Positions 11,305 through 22,125 of a stretch of 64,000 bases of DNA are shown here, in pieces. Numbering within the stretch: the first letter of the stretch is position 1; each line of letters begins with the position of its first letter. The notes under the pieces are model-generated. The model saw only the letters and a list, made by a program, of their open reading frames with translations, made no database searches and was not told where the DNA came from. Origin of the DNA: Ilyonectria destructans (Eukaryota > Ascomycota > Sordariomycetes > Hypocreales > Nectriaceae); contig JAHEWK010000005.1 of assembly GCA_020740775.1 (NCBI GenBank), positions 1,922,001-1,986,000 of the forward strand, written 5' to 3'. Position numbers and translations under genes: made by a program.

Positions 11305-12465
11305 AGATGGCGGCAACGGCCCGGGCGGACGATTGGCAGCGGAGGATTTTGATGAGGTTGGCCTAACCAAGGAATCGCAGGGTGAAAGATTTTACAGAAT
11401 ATCAGTCGACAGGACGACAGGCCAGGATGCGGCTCGCCAATTCGCAGGAGGCAGGAGGCAGGACAAGACGCGGGGGTGCGGCAGGGAGGGATTCAGTGGC
11501 GACAACTGGGCGAGCAAGGTGAAAAGCGGCCTGTCCACCTGTGTGTGCGTGCGTGTCGAGTCGGCAGGATTGGATTGAGGGCACTGGAGGGCGCTGGAGA
11601 GCCCCGTTTCTGTTGTTGCTCAGGTGTGGGAGGGATGTTTGGGGTTGCGAGAGACGCAGAGACGCAGCAGAGACGGCGGCGGGAGAGCACCAACAGGGCG
11701 GCGTACGGGGGGCTTCCTTCACTGCCGGGAAGACGAAGAGGTCGTGATGTTTGTCGGCCGCAATGGCGTGACTTTGAACATGGCTGCCCGTCGCCCCGGG
11801 GGCCCTGAACCCTGGCGTCGCAGAGACTTATCCACCAGATGTAGACATCGTATGATCAACGAGCTCTCTGAGAATTGTACGATGCAGACCCAAGGCCGCC
11901 GCCTATTGGCTCGCGCCCACATGGCCGGGGGGGTTGCCCTTCACCCGCTTCTGCCCCGGTCCGTTTGGCGGCGAGTCCCTTGTCGGGTTTTGCCTGGCCT
12001 TCAGCCGCCCTTGTCAGCGCTGTGCTGGACGCTGTCGGGTACTTCCATGCCCTGTTGCTCCCAAGTTACAGGCCGCTAGACCCTGTAGAACCCTGGAGGC
12101 CCTGCCCACTCACCTGTCACTGGGGCCGCTTCCCTCGGGCGCTTGGCAACGGCGCGAGTCTAGAAGGCCTGGAAGCCGTCAGCCTCGTCCCGCCCCCATT
12201 GCGAGCCGAATAAGAAGCCCAATCCGCGCCGCCCATTCCCACGCCTATTCCCACTCACACTACTGCCCCAGTGGACCCGATTCGCCGTAGTTGTCTCAGT
12301 GGCCCGCACGCGGTTGGCTGGCGTCCAGGTTCTCGACTTTTTGTTTCTCTTCCCATGTGGCCAAAAGTGGATTTGTTGTCTCAACTCTTCCATGTTCGCC
12401 ATGCGCTCTCTTGTCTGTTCAGACCGCCACCAGCTGAGAAGAGTCCGTGGCTGCGCTCCGCTTGG

Positions 12466-12492
12466 GTGTGTGTGCTTGTGCGCGCGCGCGCA
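12466..12492. repeat. TG/CG alternating purine-pyrimidine tract
   Basis: Run of gtgtgtg followed by cgcgcgcgcgc, a potential Z-DNA-forming stretch in non-coding sequence. Confidence 0.7.
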
Positions 12493-13024
12493 TCCTGCGT
12501 CTGCGTCTCCAACGAACTGCGACCCCGTGCCTTTCGTCATGTACAATTGTGTTTATTCCCGCCTGACCCCAGGATTCTGGTCTGGACCCATCGGCGCTGA
12601 TCGACGTTTCTAAATCTATTCCTGGACAAGGGGGGCAATGATCTTCTCAACTACTCAAAGCTTACGCTAAGAGATTGTAGCTCTTTGCTCTTTGTATGTC
12701 TTGACAGCCCTTTGAATCAGTCTTGGTCAGTCAAAGCAACTGAACCATGTCCTCTTCTTTGCCGTGACGGTCCTTCTCATATCTCAACACCAAACCTCGT
12801 CCGCAATTGGGGATCAATACCTGTTATTGACTACCATTAACGGATCCTCGAAACTTGGCAGATTAGATGTTAAGCATAGCTGTGATGAATTGAACCATCT
12901 TGCTCAAGGTATAAAGAGCATGCGATCTGAACTTCAAGATGTCGATAACACGCTCTCGAGTATATTTCCTTCGTCGTTAACCGACCAAAGTTCAGACAAA
13001 TCACATTTAAAATAATCCCTAGAG

Positions 13025-13751
13025 ATGATACCCTCCATTCGACTGCTTGCGGCTTCCGCTTTTTTCACCGACACCTTGTCCCTGGTCAAGGCAGCAGCCA
13101 ACCCCATCAACACCCCAAGTCCAATGCTCCAGCCAGCCTATCCCGCTTGCGAGCAGTTCCACCTCGCTATTGCAGGAGAAGACTGTAACTCCATCATTGC
13201 TTCGGCTCAGCTCGACTGGTACGAGTTCTTCCGTATCAACCCTGCCATCGGTGGCGAACAAGGCTGCACTACAAAGATCCTCGCCGATACGTGGTATTGT
13301 GTCAAAGCTCAAGGCTCTGGCGATGCCGCTCCATCGGCCACTCATGAGCCTGCCTAAGCTAACAAAGACGTCTGGGGAACCCAAAAGTACGACAAAGTCT
13401 ACAAAGACAATGACGACAAAGACCAAAGACCCCGAGATCACCAAGGCCCCCGTGCCCAACTACAACGAATGCCGATTTGGCGACTGCTGGTACGCCTTTG
13501 GCGAGTTGAGCAGAGGCAACGACGAGTACCGCGCTGAGGCCTCTAGCATGTGCAACAGGGTATTTGCAGAAGGATGCAAGGGAGATTGGGACTGGCCTGG
13601 CAAGGTGGGCAGACTCTGTAACGGTTGCAAGGAGTTCAGCTCGGCCTGCCCCTGCTTCCTCGCGGGGCACTACCACACCAGGACCAACAACGCCTTGTAC
13701 ACACGGAAGGGCCAGCAGGGCGACAACGATTTCCTGCCATCCGATGACTGA
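13025..13751 (+). CDS. Secreted LysM-domain protein with Cys-rich C-terminus (intron or frameshift unresolved)
   Basis: ATG at 13025 gives a signal peptide of about 24 residues. One LysM follows (residues about 35-92): Cys-x5-hydrophobic, GEDCNSII, the helix DWYEFFRINP, and a closing Cys in DTWYC. LysM binds chitin or GlcNAc oligomers, and such fungal proteins often shield hyphae from host or plant chitin sensing. The frame closes with a stop at 13355-13357. The +1 frame continues from about 13368 with a Thr/Lys-rich linker and a second Cys-rich region (NECRFGDCWYAF, GCKGDWDW, CNGCKEF, CPCF) to the stop at 13749-13751. An intron 13301-13367 would join them (about 219 residues), but its GTCAAA donor is weak and its CTAAC is only 4 nt from the AG. 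An alternative is 13294-13387. A true frameshift is equally possible. Confidence 0.6.
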
Positions 13752-14151
13752 TTTCCCGGCCCCCCTATACGCTGCCGTTTCGCACTCCCTAGTGCGAACG
13801 AGGGCATTGTACCAAGGGCTCGGGAGTGGAGCCTCGTACCAGTCGAGGAAATGGGGAGGCTAGTGGGCATGCGGCTCCCCGGGACGATGCCGTTGAATTC
13901 TTATTTTCACTTCTATGCTCTCCTTGCCAGGTTGCTGTTGCCCCTGGCTGTTTGTACTGTAACTTCTCACTTTCGTCTGTTAATACAGTGGTAATAATGT
14001 TGGTCATGAACTTGTTGTAATGATAGCGCAAACTCACCGGTCAAAAACGTTGCTGACCGGCGCATAAAATCGAAGTCGTCGTATGGTTGAGGTCGCTCTA
14101 TGGTGTGTTCCCTGCATCCACTTGGCGATGCGTTCTGTAACTTCCTACGCC
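13752..14151. other. Intergenic, nothing recognised
   Basis: 400 bp between the LysM gene and the 3' end of the small Cys-rich gene. No open frame with coding character; it presumably holds both 3' UTRs. Confidence 0.5.
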
Positions 14152-14337
14152 TCACTTCATATCCAACGGGGGTGGGAGAGTATCCTTTCGGATGCAGTCG
14201 TCGCATTTCTTGGCGATCTGGATAACATCATGAGCTGCGGATGTGCCCTTGCACCCGTTAAGTGCCTTGTCGCACCATCGAATCTGGTAGTATCCGATAT
14301 GGCCGCATGCCCACTGCTTATCCACCTGCGTACACAT
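14152..14337 (-). CDS. Small Cys/His-rich protein (61 residues), function unknown
   Basis: ATG at 14335-14337, stop at 14152-14154, single exon. Seven ordered Cys plus His residues: Cys2, CGH (11-13), WC (21-22), GC (28-29), and KKCDDC (43-48). This spacing suggests a small zinc-binding or disulfide-bonded fold. There is no signal peptide, so an intracellular zinc-ribbon-like protein is the better guess. The frame stays open far upstream (to about 14940) without an ATG and with unconvincing sequence, so I take the Met at 14337. Small proteins opening with Met-Cys and carrying an early CGH are common uncharacterised products of filamentous fungi; no role is known to me. It lies in the lesion-rich stretch. 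Confidence 0.45.
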   Translation of the reverse strand: MCTQVDKQWACGHIGYYQIRWCDKALNGCKGTSAAHDVIQIAKKCDDCIRKDTLPPPLDMK

Positions 14338-16718
14338 GTTCGTTTGTGTCAACGGCACTCTTGGCCTCGTCGTGAAGTCTTCTAGTCCTGGATGAATGCT
14401 CTTCGTTGCAGGTCTATGTTTGAGGTAAGTTTCCTCTGCCATCAGGACGACGGGGGAAGTTTTAGCAATATTCCAGATAATTACCTTTCCAGAGTGATTG
14501 ATTGATAACCGCCGCTGTGCTTGAGATCTGTGGCCCGCCATGTGACCCAGTGATTCCCGCTGTGGTTCCTCCGTCAATCGCGACCAGTTGGTCTCTGACA
14601 CTATGCGCTTCTTTTCCTGCACGGCGCTTGGGGGGCTGTCTAATAACAGCACGCGCGGCCGGCCGAGGAGTGACGCTGTGTGGTTGAAGACACAAAGTGT
14701 GCGATACTCAACGCGAGACTGTGGTCGAACGAAGCCGTACTGTAGTGAGCCGCGGGCCATGACAAACCGGCGAATCACTACCGACCACAGCCGGCCTGCG
14801 TCCCCGAGTACCAGATGCCATTTCATGGGGGCGCCAAACCTGCATTGCCCTAACTCATCAAATGTACTCTTCTCGTTGGGCGATAGGAGGGGACCCCTGC
14901 CCCGCGGAGACGACGATGTCCTGCAGCGCACGACGCCCACGGCGCACGGCTGCAGTTCGTGGCCGAGACTAATACTCAGGGCAGCCCCCCCTCGTTTTGT
15001 GAGCCAGCCTGTATCTTGTCACCGCTCCTCGGCGGTCTCTAGCGAACCACTGGCGAGTGGCCAAAAGCCTAGGACACTTGGGGCCTTTCAGAGGCTGGCA
15101 CAGGCCTGGCACGCCTCGTCGAGAGCGCTTTGGTGTGTAAAGGCTCGTACGATTTGTTCTCCACCTCCCGCCTCTCGGCAAGGAAGCGCCATGAGCGGAA
15201 CCCTGCGCGCGAGCGGGTCGTCGAGTGTGTACACGGAGCCGACAAATGGTGAGCACAGGGCGTTATTCGCCCTAGGCGGTGCCAGGCAGGGCAATCTTTT
15301 CGTCCCATATTCCCATATGTAGCAATTGCTGCCGGTTGGGACACCGAGAGGTCTGCCAGGCGGCGGTGAATTTTTGGGTAGGTTGTAGGGTAGCGACAGT
15401 TGGGCTGGTCGCGTGAGAACCTCGAGTCGACTGCATTGCCTGCCGCCTGGGCGACGGGGAGAAAACCTCTCATGGTAGATGGCCGAAGGATTGGAGCAGA
15501 CCACTGGATCCCATACACCAACCCGACAACGCATACCCAAGATGGCAGCCCGTACAACACCAATATTCCTTTCTCGGCAATATTGGCGTCCGTCCTCGCG
15601 CGAATCTCACCGCTCTGTTTGTGTATCTTCCTGTTCCCATCGTGCGACCAAGCCCAGCGATCGTTGGAGGGGTCCTACCCCGAGTTCTAGCCCGGGGAGC
15701 AGCGAACAAGATGGCGTCGCCAATCTCGGGTCGTTTGACAGGCCGAATCTCCAACGATGACCCGCAGTAACTGTTGAATCCCATGATTGGATACTGGCGG
15801 CGCATGGCTTCGTCGTATTCGAGTCGGCTAGTGGCAGCGAGTCTGACTGAGACTTGTCGTTTCTTGTTGGTGAACGATCAGCAACGCCCACGCGGATGAC
15901 AGATCACAAACTTGACCCTAGCTGAACACTATGCACGACCTCCCCGCTCTCTTCCATTGGCCCTGTGGGTGATTGCTTCTGCGTTGGCTAGGTACTTGGA
16001 GCTGCTAGAGCAGAGTTGCAGATTCGCTATTGACGAGTGAATATGCCGTACTACCGCATCGCTCTTCGGACCACTCCACTCGCCGTTATCTGTGAATGGT
16101 CCCAGTAGCCAAGCTGTCGTCGTACGCTTCGTCGCACCTGGAAACCTACCTCCACGCAGCTCGGCGCTAGCGACCCTGAAATAGGTGACAGAATTGGCAA
16201 TGAGGCACCCACCCGTGCTACTCAGTCGTCTTCTTCACTCTGACAGTCTCTGAATTGATATCAAGTGAAAATAAAGTAAGACTGAGTAAGAGCAAATGCC
16301 ATGCATGCTGCCGGCATTTCGCGTTGTTAAGTACGTCAGTGGCCAGCTGCAGGCCATGTTGTCAAGCATATGCACCTATCCTGACTTGGAAACAGGGTCA
16401 TTCCTATGGCTGTACACGATATGAATATACCGTAGGTTAGATAGTCAATACTGAATTGGAGAAGACAGGTTAAAATGGTCCTGTGACATGCGGCGTGGGT
16501 TGCATCATTGATCAGGCTTCATTCACACCCACAGCTGTTGGCTGACATGTGTACACCTGGAAGACTGCATTCATTGCAATGCACCCTCTGCTTGGGCTGA
16601 GTGTCAGCTGAGAAGATGTTCTCACAGCCTAGAATATATAGCTGTCACGCGCTCTCCAGAACCAGTACATCTTTATTTGTTGCCGCCAACCCCCCAGCTT
16701 CTCTCCTGATTCTCATAG
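14338..16718. other. Gene-poor stretch, nothing supportable
   Basis: 2.4 kb with overlapping open frames on both strands (the longest plus-strand frame is 14588-15322). None has a recognisable motif, splice structure or consistent codon character. It could hold decayed sequence. No terminal repeats or transposase motifs seen. Confidence 0.5.
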
Positions 16719-17594
16719 ATTCGTTTCCTTCTCGTTTTCCCTGCGAAACTGACTTCATTGGCGATTCACAATTTATCTCATAAACTACTAAGATTACCCA
16801 TTGAGGTAGTACAACACGTGCGCAATTACGCAATGTTCATCCTGTACACCACGCAAGATACCCTTCTTCGACAAACGGCCACAAACTGGTATTATGACCG
16901 AATTGTGGACCACCAGCAGCAACGGAAGCCGCTGTCACCGGCAGGGCGTCGAGTAGTCATTAATTTTAACGACCAGTGGGATGAGGCAACGAAGAAGAAG
17001 ATGATCAAGCACCACGTCCCATTCTGCAGGTGTGTTTTACGCTGTGTTGCTTTTACTTCATTGATTGACGCTCCATCCAGGGATATCTCGTCAGATCATT
17101 TCTAATATTCTCAAACATGAGGACGGGAGGGGAATGACTCGGGAGGGGAATGACTCGGGAGGGCTCCGTCGAGTATCTCAGGTGGATCATCGAGAAACTC
17201 GACATTGACAAGTCTGCCTTTAATGAGCCAGTCGACGACCCAAGCGAGGACCGCAGGCGATACAACATATGGGTGTCCTGGGCCATTGACAGTATCTGCG
17301 ACTGGCCTAATAACCTCTTCCAAGGAGAGTCAACGGGCGATGGCGCCGGTCGCAAGATTGACATTCCATCCGATGTGAACACCACTCCCGCGATGCGGGA
17401 GAGGGTTGAGGAGGCTAGAATGACTTTGAAAGAGTTCATCCAAGGTCTAAAGCTGCTTGAATTCTCCGTCAGAGTTGCTGATTGCTGACCCCAGACTAGG
17501 ACTGAGCATTGAGCATGAAACCAACGATCCGCCGGCGGCTTTGTACGAAGAGTACATTCCAGGAGAAGACGAATGGTATTTGCCCGACCTGTAA
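16719..17594 (+). pseudogene. Unknown gene disrupted by a 16-bp tandem duplication
   Basis: A reading frame from 16719 (no in-frame ATG until 16833) carries an F-box-like start (LLRLPIEVVQHV) and runs to an intron near 17032-17080 (acceptor CATCCAG). The next exon reads RQIISNILKHEDGRG and then meets two adjacent copies of a 16-bp unit (17131-17162). Two copies shift the frame by one, while counting one copy leaves the frame open into EYLRWIIEKLDIDKS and beyond. A final intron at 17445-17499 (GTCTAA, TGCTGAC branch, CTAG) leads to a terminal exon ending ...DEWYLPDL with stop 17592-17594. The downstream part could be read alone from an ATG at 17150. The 5' end is unresolved. Product unknown, about 270 residues before the lesion. 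A sequencing or assembly duplication is possible. Confidence 0.5.
17131..17162. repeat. Exact 16-bp tandem duplication
   Basis: ggaatgactcgggagg occurs twice with no spacer (17131-17146 and 17147-17162). It lies inside coding sequence and shifts the frame by one. Confidence 0.9.
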
Positions 17595-18940
17595 TAAAAG
17601 GTCCAACTCTATTCGATTGGTCGGTACTTTCTAGTGCTAAATCCCATCTGTGCAACCGGTTAACAGGCACATAGTGGAGCCGCCGCCTCTCCATCATCGG
17701 CCAGAGTATTCTAAAGGGCAGGACTGAGCTAATGGCAAGATTGTTCTTCTGCTGCGACGTAATTATTTTAATTTTTATATTTTATTATATTATATTAATA
17801 ATTATGGGCCTACTGTTGGTCGTGTAAGGACGTGTGAGTTACAGTTGGCTCGTTTAAATCGTGAATAATCTCTCCCCGATAGCTGCGACCAACAGTCCCA
17901 ATATATCGTGATATCGAATACTCCAGTAGATATAAACATGGCATAGAAGCTCTAGTTTAAATCAGACCCAAAATTTGACTCGATTCAATGACTTCATATG
18001 GACTTATTCCCTCGGTTTTGGGGATAGTGGCTGGAAAGGTCTTGCTGGGATGAGGACTTACACTAGTACCAACGCAACAACCACCATCCGTCACCCTCAG
18101 GATGGCCCTCGATTGGGGATGCGACGCTGGATCTAGGCTGCGCACAGATGTTCAACTTCCCAATCAGGGAAGAAAACCCTTGGATGGATCTCTAGTTTGG
18201 GTCCAATTCTAGGTTTGGTAGGGGTGCCCCATCGCAATGGTGACCCTATTGGGGACATGGGTCTAAGGATGGTGTCAAGGATCCGATGCGTTCGACGGAG
18301 ATTTAGCCTACGGTAATTTCTTGGCCCCGATGATTCGTTCAGGGGAGTGACCAATTCTGATAAGGCTGAATCGGGGTTCGTTTTAGTGCGTTTGGGAAAA
18401 CCGGTCTGCCTCTCTAGAAATGAAATGGGGGAGTTGACGAATTGGGAACGATTACATCAAGAAAATCCATTACTAATGGTCCGGCTGTGTATACTCTGGA
18501 AGTATGGACCGGAATCCTTCGCCATGGTCGTTCTACAACAGCTCAAATTGTACTGCGCATGGTCTGAAAAGATAGACGGCATTGGGAATAGTAAAAAGTC
18601 CGTGTGTTGGCAGTATCCTGATCCGAGCAACTCCTCTAGGACGCACGACCTGAAAACGCGGTGCGCCCGGAACTACCACTGGCAGATTTGCTCTAGCTTC
18701 GTCCATTTTGTTGACAACTGATTTTCCATAAAGCTGTTGCCAACGAGGCGTAGCAATTTCCTGCCATTTTCTGCCTTGTCAAACTCCTCCAAGCTCGCTC
18801 GTCTCCACCAGATGGCAGGAGCCTCTTTATTATTGCCAGCAACTTAGAGAGATATAGAAAGGACGGCGATTCCCCTGAATTGTTGACAGTCTTCATTTTG
18901 ATATTTATTGTATTGAAAATGACGACTTAAGCAACACACG
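17595..18940. other. Intergenic, AT-rich spot, nothing recognised
   Basis: 1.3 kb. It includes a very AT-rich segment at about 17759-17806 (runs of ATATTTTATTATATT type). The open frame at 18347-18721 starts with GTG and has no recognisable motif. Some sequence around 18000-18350 may be decayed repeat, but no family is evident. Confidence 0.45.
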
Positions 18941-19650
18941 ATGGCTTGCCCCGTCCAGAATTCGCCATGTACCCCTGCGGTGCTACTCACCTTCGTCCTT
19001 ACCTCCTTTGTTGGGAATGCATCAGCCGAGAGCGAATTTTCCAAGCCTCCGGCTGGGGAGTTGGACGACAGCTACGACGGCAACATAGTGTACGATGCTG
19101 GAGAGAGCATCATGTTTAAGTGGACAGACGACATTCTCAATAAGGATCTCCTCCTTTGGGCTTATCCTGAAGCAGATGATAATTACGAGAGGCTCCTCAG
19201 TAAGCGAAGACCCCAATTTCCGTGCTACAGTTAAGCAGTTGGATCGAGCTAACTGAAGACACAGGTTCATCTCAATATACCAGCCTCTGGTGAACAACAT
19301 CTCTGGACTAGATAAAGAACCTGGGAGACGACGAAGTCGCCGTCGTCTACCTCTCACTATACAAGACCGGTGCAACCGCACCGGATTCAAGGCCCCACTA
19401 CTTCAATATTACGATGCCCGCGGGGAGAATACAGACACCTACATCTACGACTGCGACCGAAGAGACCGAGGCCCCCGTCGCAAAGGATTTCACCACAATT
19501 GAGATGACAGCTGCTTCGGAAACCGAGGCTGCCGGGCCATCATCAACATCGACACAGTCATCAGGAGCATACTCTTTTTCGTTTATGGCTACTGGAAAGG
19601 TTGCGAGCATTGCGCTAAGTACCATCCTCGTCGCTAACTTTGGTCTGTGA
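18941..19650 (+). pseudogene. Secreted, probably GPI-anchored fungal cell-surface protein with two in-frame stops
   Basis: ATG 18941, signal peptide of about 29 residues. Exon 1 18941-19199; intron 19200-19264 (GTAAGC, GCTAACT branch, CACAG); exon 2 19265-19650; 215 codons. The mature start is FSKPPAG, followed by VYDAGESIMFKWTDD, LLLWAYP, later VAVVYLSLYKTG and HYFNITMP. This matches a widespread fungal extracellular domain (PP-x2-G, W-T, LLW, FNIT) followed by a Thr/Ser-rich stalk and a hydrophobic C-terminus typical of GPI attachment. In the spliced frame, TGA at 19291-19293 and TAG at 19306-19308 interrupt the domain, while both sides stay in the same frame. A 28-nt intron (19290-19317) that would skip them is too short and would break the frame. 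Either it is a recent pseudogene or the sequence has errors. Confidence 0.6.
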
Positions 19651-20283
19651 TTGAGCGTGTTTGTACAATTAGTATTATGTTACCCGGAAATTTGTTCATC
19701 ATCATGGTCAATCACTGTTGTGTTTGGCTGGTCTCTCGTAGACCCGCAATCCTCCCGCGTTTGACAACATCACCTTCGTCTACAAACTTGGATTGATTTT
19801 GAAAATACTCGGCACACGTATCATAGGTAGTGTCTGTCGCTCATTCCGCCGCCAATGATCGCGGTCAGGCCGTGGCGATCGCGGTCGGGTTGTCATTCAT
19901 AAGCCCAGTCCGCGGACGTTTGCATTCCCATGTCTCTCAGAGTACCAACCAGTTTGCTCTCTTTGGCATTGAATCACAGACCTAAAAGCGGTGGGTGAGA
20001 GAAGAAGTATTTGGTCTTTCCGTTTTATGCATGCGGGTAGCCGTTTCGGTTGAGCATAAGCTTCCCGAGCACACCCGCGCCTTCCTCCTCCGTTCCTTCC
20101 ACCGTCAATTTCCACTCTGACATCCCACCTCCTCCGTCTCCAAGTTGCCCCCTCATTCTACCTCTCTAAAAGTCCTTAGAGGAATTAATCGGAAAGTCGA
20201 ACATCAACACACAGGCACCTCGACTCGGTGAGTCGGCCACCTGCGTCAGACTTGCATTCCGTGCTCGGTGTGCCGGAGGCACA
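19651..20283. promoter_or_regulatory. Upstream region of KAR5
   Basis: 633 bp between two plus-strand genes. It includes a direct repeat of the gatcgcggtc type (about 19857-19888) and a CT-rich stretch (20083-20165) that looks like a fungal leader. No gene seen. Confidence 0.45.
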
Positions 20284-22125
20284 ATGCGGCCACCATCGGT
20301 ACTCAGCTTTCTCCCTCTGGGTATTCTTGCTCTCGGCTTCTTCCCGAATGAGACCCAAGGCTTCTCGTAGGGCTTGAAGCAGCGCAATCATGGTGAGTGT
20401 GAAGCGTCGAATGTGCGACAGAAGCCCTAACGATGATTAGAAGGAAACAAAGCCGTGCACCAGGATCCCACCAGCTACACCACATCGCAAGGAGTCCGCC
20501 ACGAGAACCGACTCTCCAATATGCACACCATCGCGCTCAATGAGCTTCAAGAGTTAGAGTCTGAGCCCCTCTGCCATCGAATTGCTGCGCGTCTACTGGT
20601 CAACAACTGCCACCTGCTGGACGGCCAAGACGAGGCGACGGTCCACATGGACAGTGGAAGAGCGGCAAGGGACTTTGTGGACTCGTACGCGGCAAGTCTT
20701 GCCATATGTGACCTGGAGAGGGGAAGCTTTGTGATCCCTCCTACCTGCTCCCTATTTCGCGAGGCTACTCTGGCTGCACTCCCCATCTCCACCCAGCCAC
20801 AACTCCATGTTTCGACGCCTGAGATTGACGACTGCCTTGAGGGTCTGGCCCAGTCAGACTCTGCTTGGAATACCTGGGTGAGCTATCGCCATAAGACCTT
20901 GAGGTTCTGCGAAGCAGCTCGTGCGGACAATGAAAAAAGTTAGCGCCCCTTACCCAGTGATGGAACTGCTAAGCTAACAATTCCCTTGTAGCACAAAACA
21001 TCCATGTGTATCAGCGAGTGACTAAAGTTCTCGAGAAACTCACAACTCAAATTAAAGATGAGCTGGAGGAGCGATTACAATCACTTAATCGCGCGTTCCA
21101 TGAAACAGCTGGTTCTGTTGACACTTTTGCAACCCAAGTTAACGAGATCAAAACGGGTCTCAGTATGGTGGATGAAATCATACAAGGCCAGCTGCACCGC
21201 ACTGCAACGGTAACTCAAACTTTCCAAATTGTTTCAAAGCTCTAATACAAGTAGGAATCGAGTAAGATGGTCAAAGGAGGGTTTGAGGACGCGAGAGGTC
21301 TGCAAAGGATTCTGGCAGTATTGCTGCGCACAACCACGGATGCAACGGCGGAGGTTGCTGCATCACACGAAATCGCTCTGCAAACTGCCACCCAAAATGC
21401 AAACCAGGAGATTGAAGCCTTGGTGACTGTCCTGGCTGCGGCTGTTTCATCTTCTCTTTCGTTGCAGAATCAGATGGTAAGTCTAGATCCTGGGAAAAGA
21501 CTATGGGTGTTAATACAAAGCAGGAAGCAACGCAAATCCAAACAGGAGAGATGGTTCAGAATCAAGCCAAGCTCGAAGCAGTAAGTCGTTAAAAACCAAA
21601 TAGATTCTCGCTAACGTAGTAAAGGGAATGGGAAGGCTTGAGGAACTTGCTGATCATTTGCTTGTAAAATTCGACAAGCATGAGGGACGGCTGGAACAAG
21701 CGCAGCAAAAGACCACACAAATTCTGGACACCCTCGACGCTGCCACTGCATCAGCTTCAGCCTTTAGAAATTCATTCTTTCGCAGCTTTGGGTTCTCTGG
21801 GCTGTGGCCGTACGTCCTCTTCCCGGCGGCATCTCTCGTCATGGGATCCTACGGTCTCGAACCGTCAATCGGGCGTAATCTATGGCTTGTTGGTGTCGGT
21901 ATGTGTTAAAGGTGCCACTTGGTTTATATTTCTCACAACTTCACAGGAGAATTAATAGGCTGTGTTGTTTCAAGCGCAAGCCGGTACACCGACATCTTTC
22001 TTCCACCATCCCGTCCAAGGCAGACAAGGCTTAATACAACCTTCAGCGCGAACGAGCCTGCGGATTACCAAAGCGATGCTACCAATGGCGGATATCTTCG
22101 ATTTATTCACACCAGTTTTCAGTAA
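20284..22125 (+). pseudogene. KAR5: Kar5/Tht1-type nuclear fusion (karyogamy) protein with one early in-frame stop
   Basis: Seven exons: 20284-20392, 20441-20938, 20992-21209, 21255-21476, 21524-21580, 21625-21898, 21947-22125; 519 codons. All introns are 44-53 bp with good sites. The product has a signal peptide (residues 1-25), the conserved luminal [16 protein letters not shown] region with ordered Cys residues, [12 protein letters not shown], coiled coils over residues 200-380, and C-terminal hydrophobic helices (LWPYVLFPAASLV). Kar5/Tht1 acts in the ER/nuclear envelope to fuse nuclei after mating or in ascogenous hyphae. Codon 29 is TAG, directly after the signal peptide (GFS-stop-GLK). 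Everything after it is intact and in frame through the excellent GTGAGT...CTAACG...TTAG intron. Skipping the stop would need a longer intron (20321-20440, GTATTC donor) that cuts the signal peptide. I therefore read it as a single nonsense lesion or a sequencing error. Confidence 0.8.

Larger units (their letters stand above)
10785..13024. other. Long intergenic region upstream of the bHLH and LysM genes
   Basis: 2.2 kb between divergent genes. The left part is GC-rich, with Arg/Pro-type open frames on both strands that lack ATG starts. It is most simply the long promoter/leader of the bHLH gene. It contains a CGGCGA microsatellite (11281-11304) and a TG/CG tract (12466-12492). The AT-richer last 400 bp probably serves the LysM gene. 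Confidence 0.5.

Noticed and set aside
10924..11370. 148-codon minus-strand frame upstream of the bHLH gene as a possible upstream ORF
   Set aside because: No ATG start and Ser/Pro low-complexity composition, as expected for GC-rich leader sequence.
12764..13015. 83-codon frame just before the LysM gene
   Set aside because: No ATG start; faint helical pattern only.
14588..15322. 244-codon plus-strand frame
   Set aside because: Overlapped by equally long frames on the other strand, no motif, no splice pattern.
17759..17806. AT-rich tract as a possible replication origin or transposon scar
   Set aside because: No flanking repeats, target-site duplication or origin motif; AT-richness alone is not enough.
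18347..18721. 124-codon plus-strand frame
   Set aside because: Begins with GTG, no ATG support and no recognisable domain.
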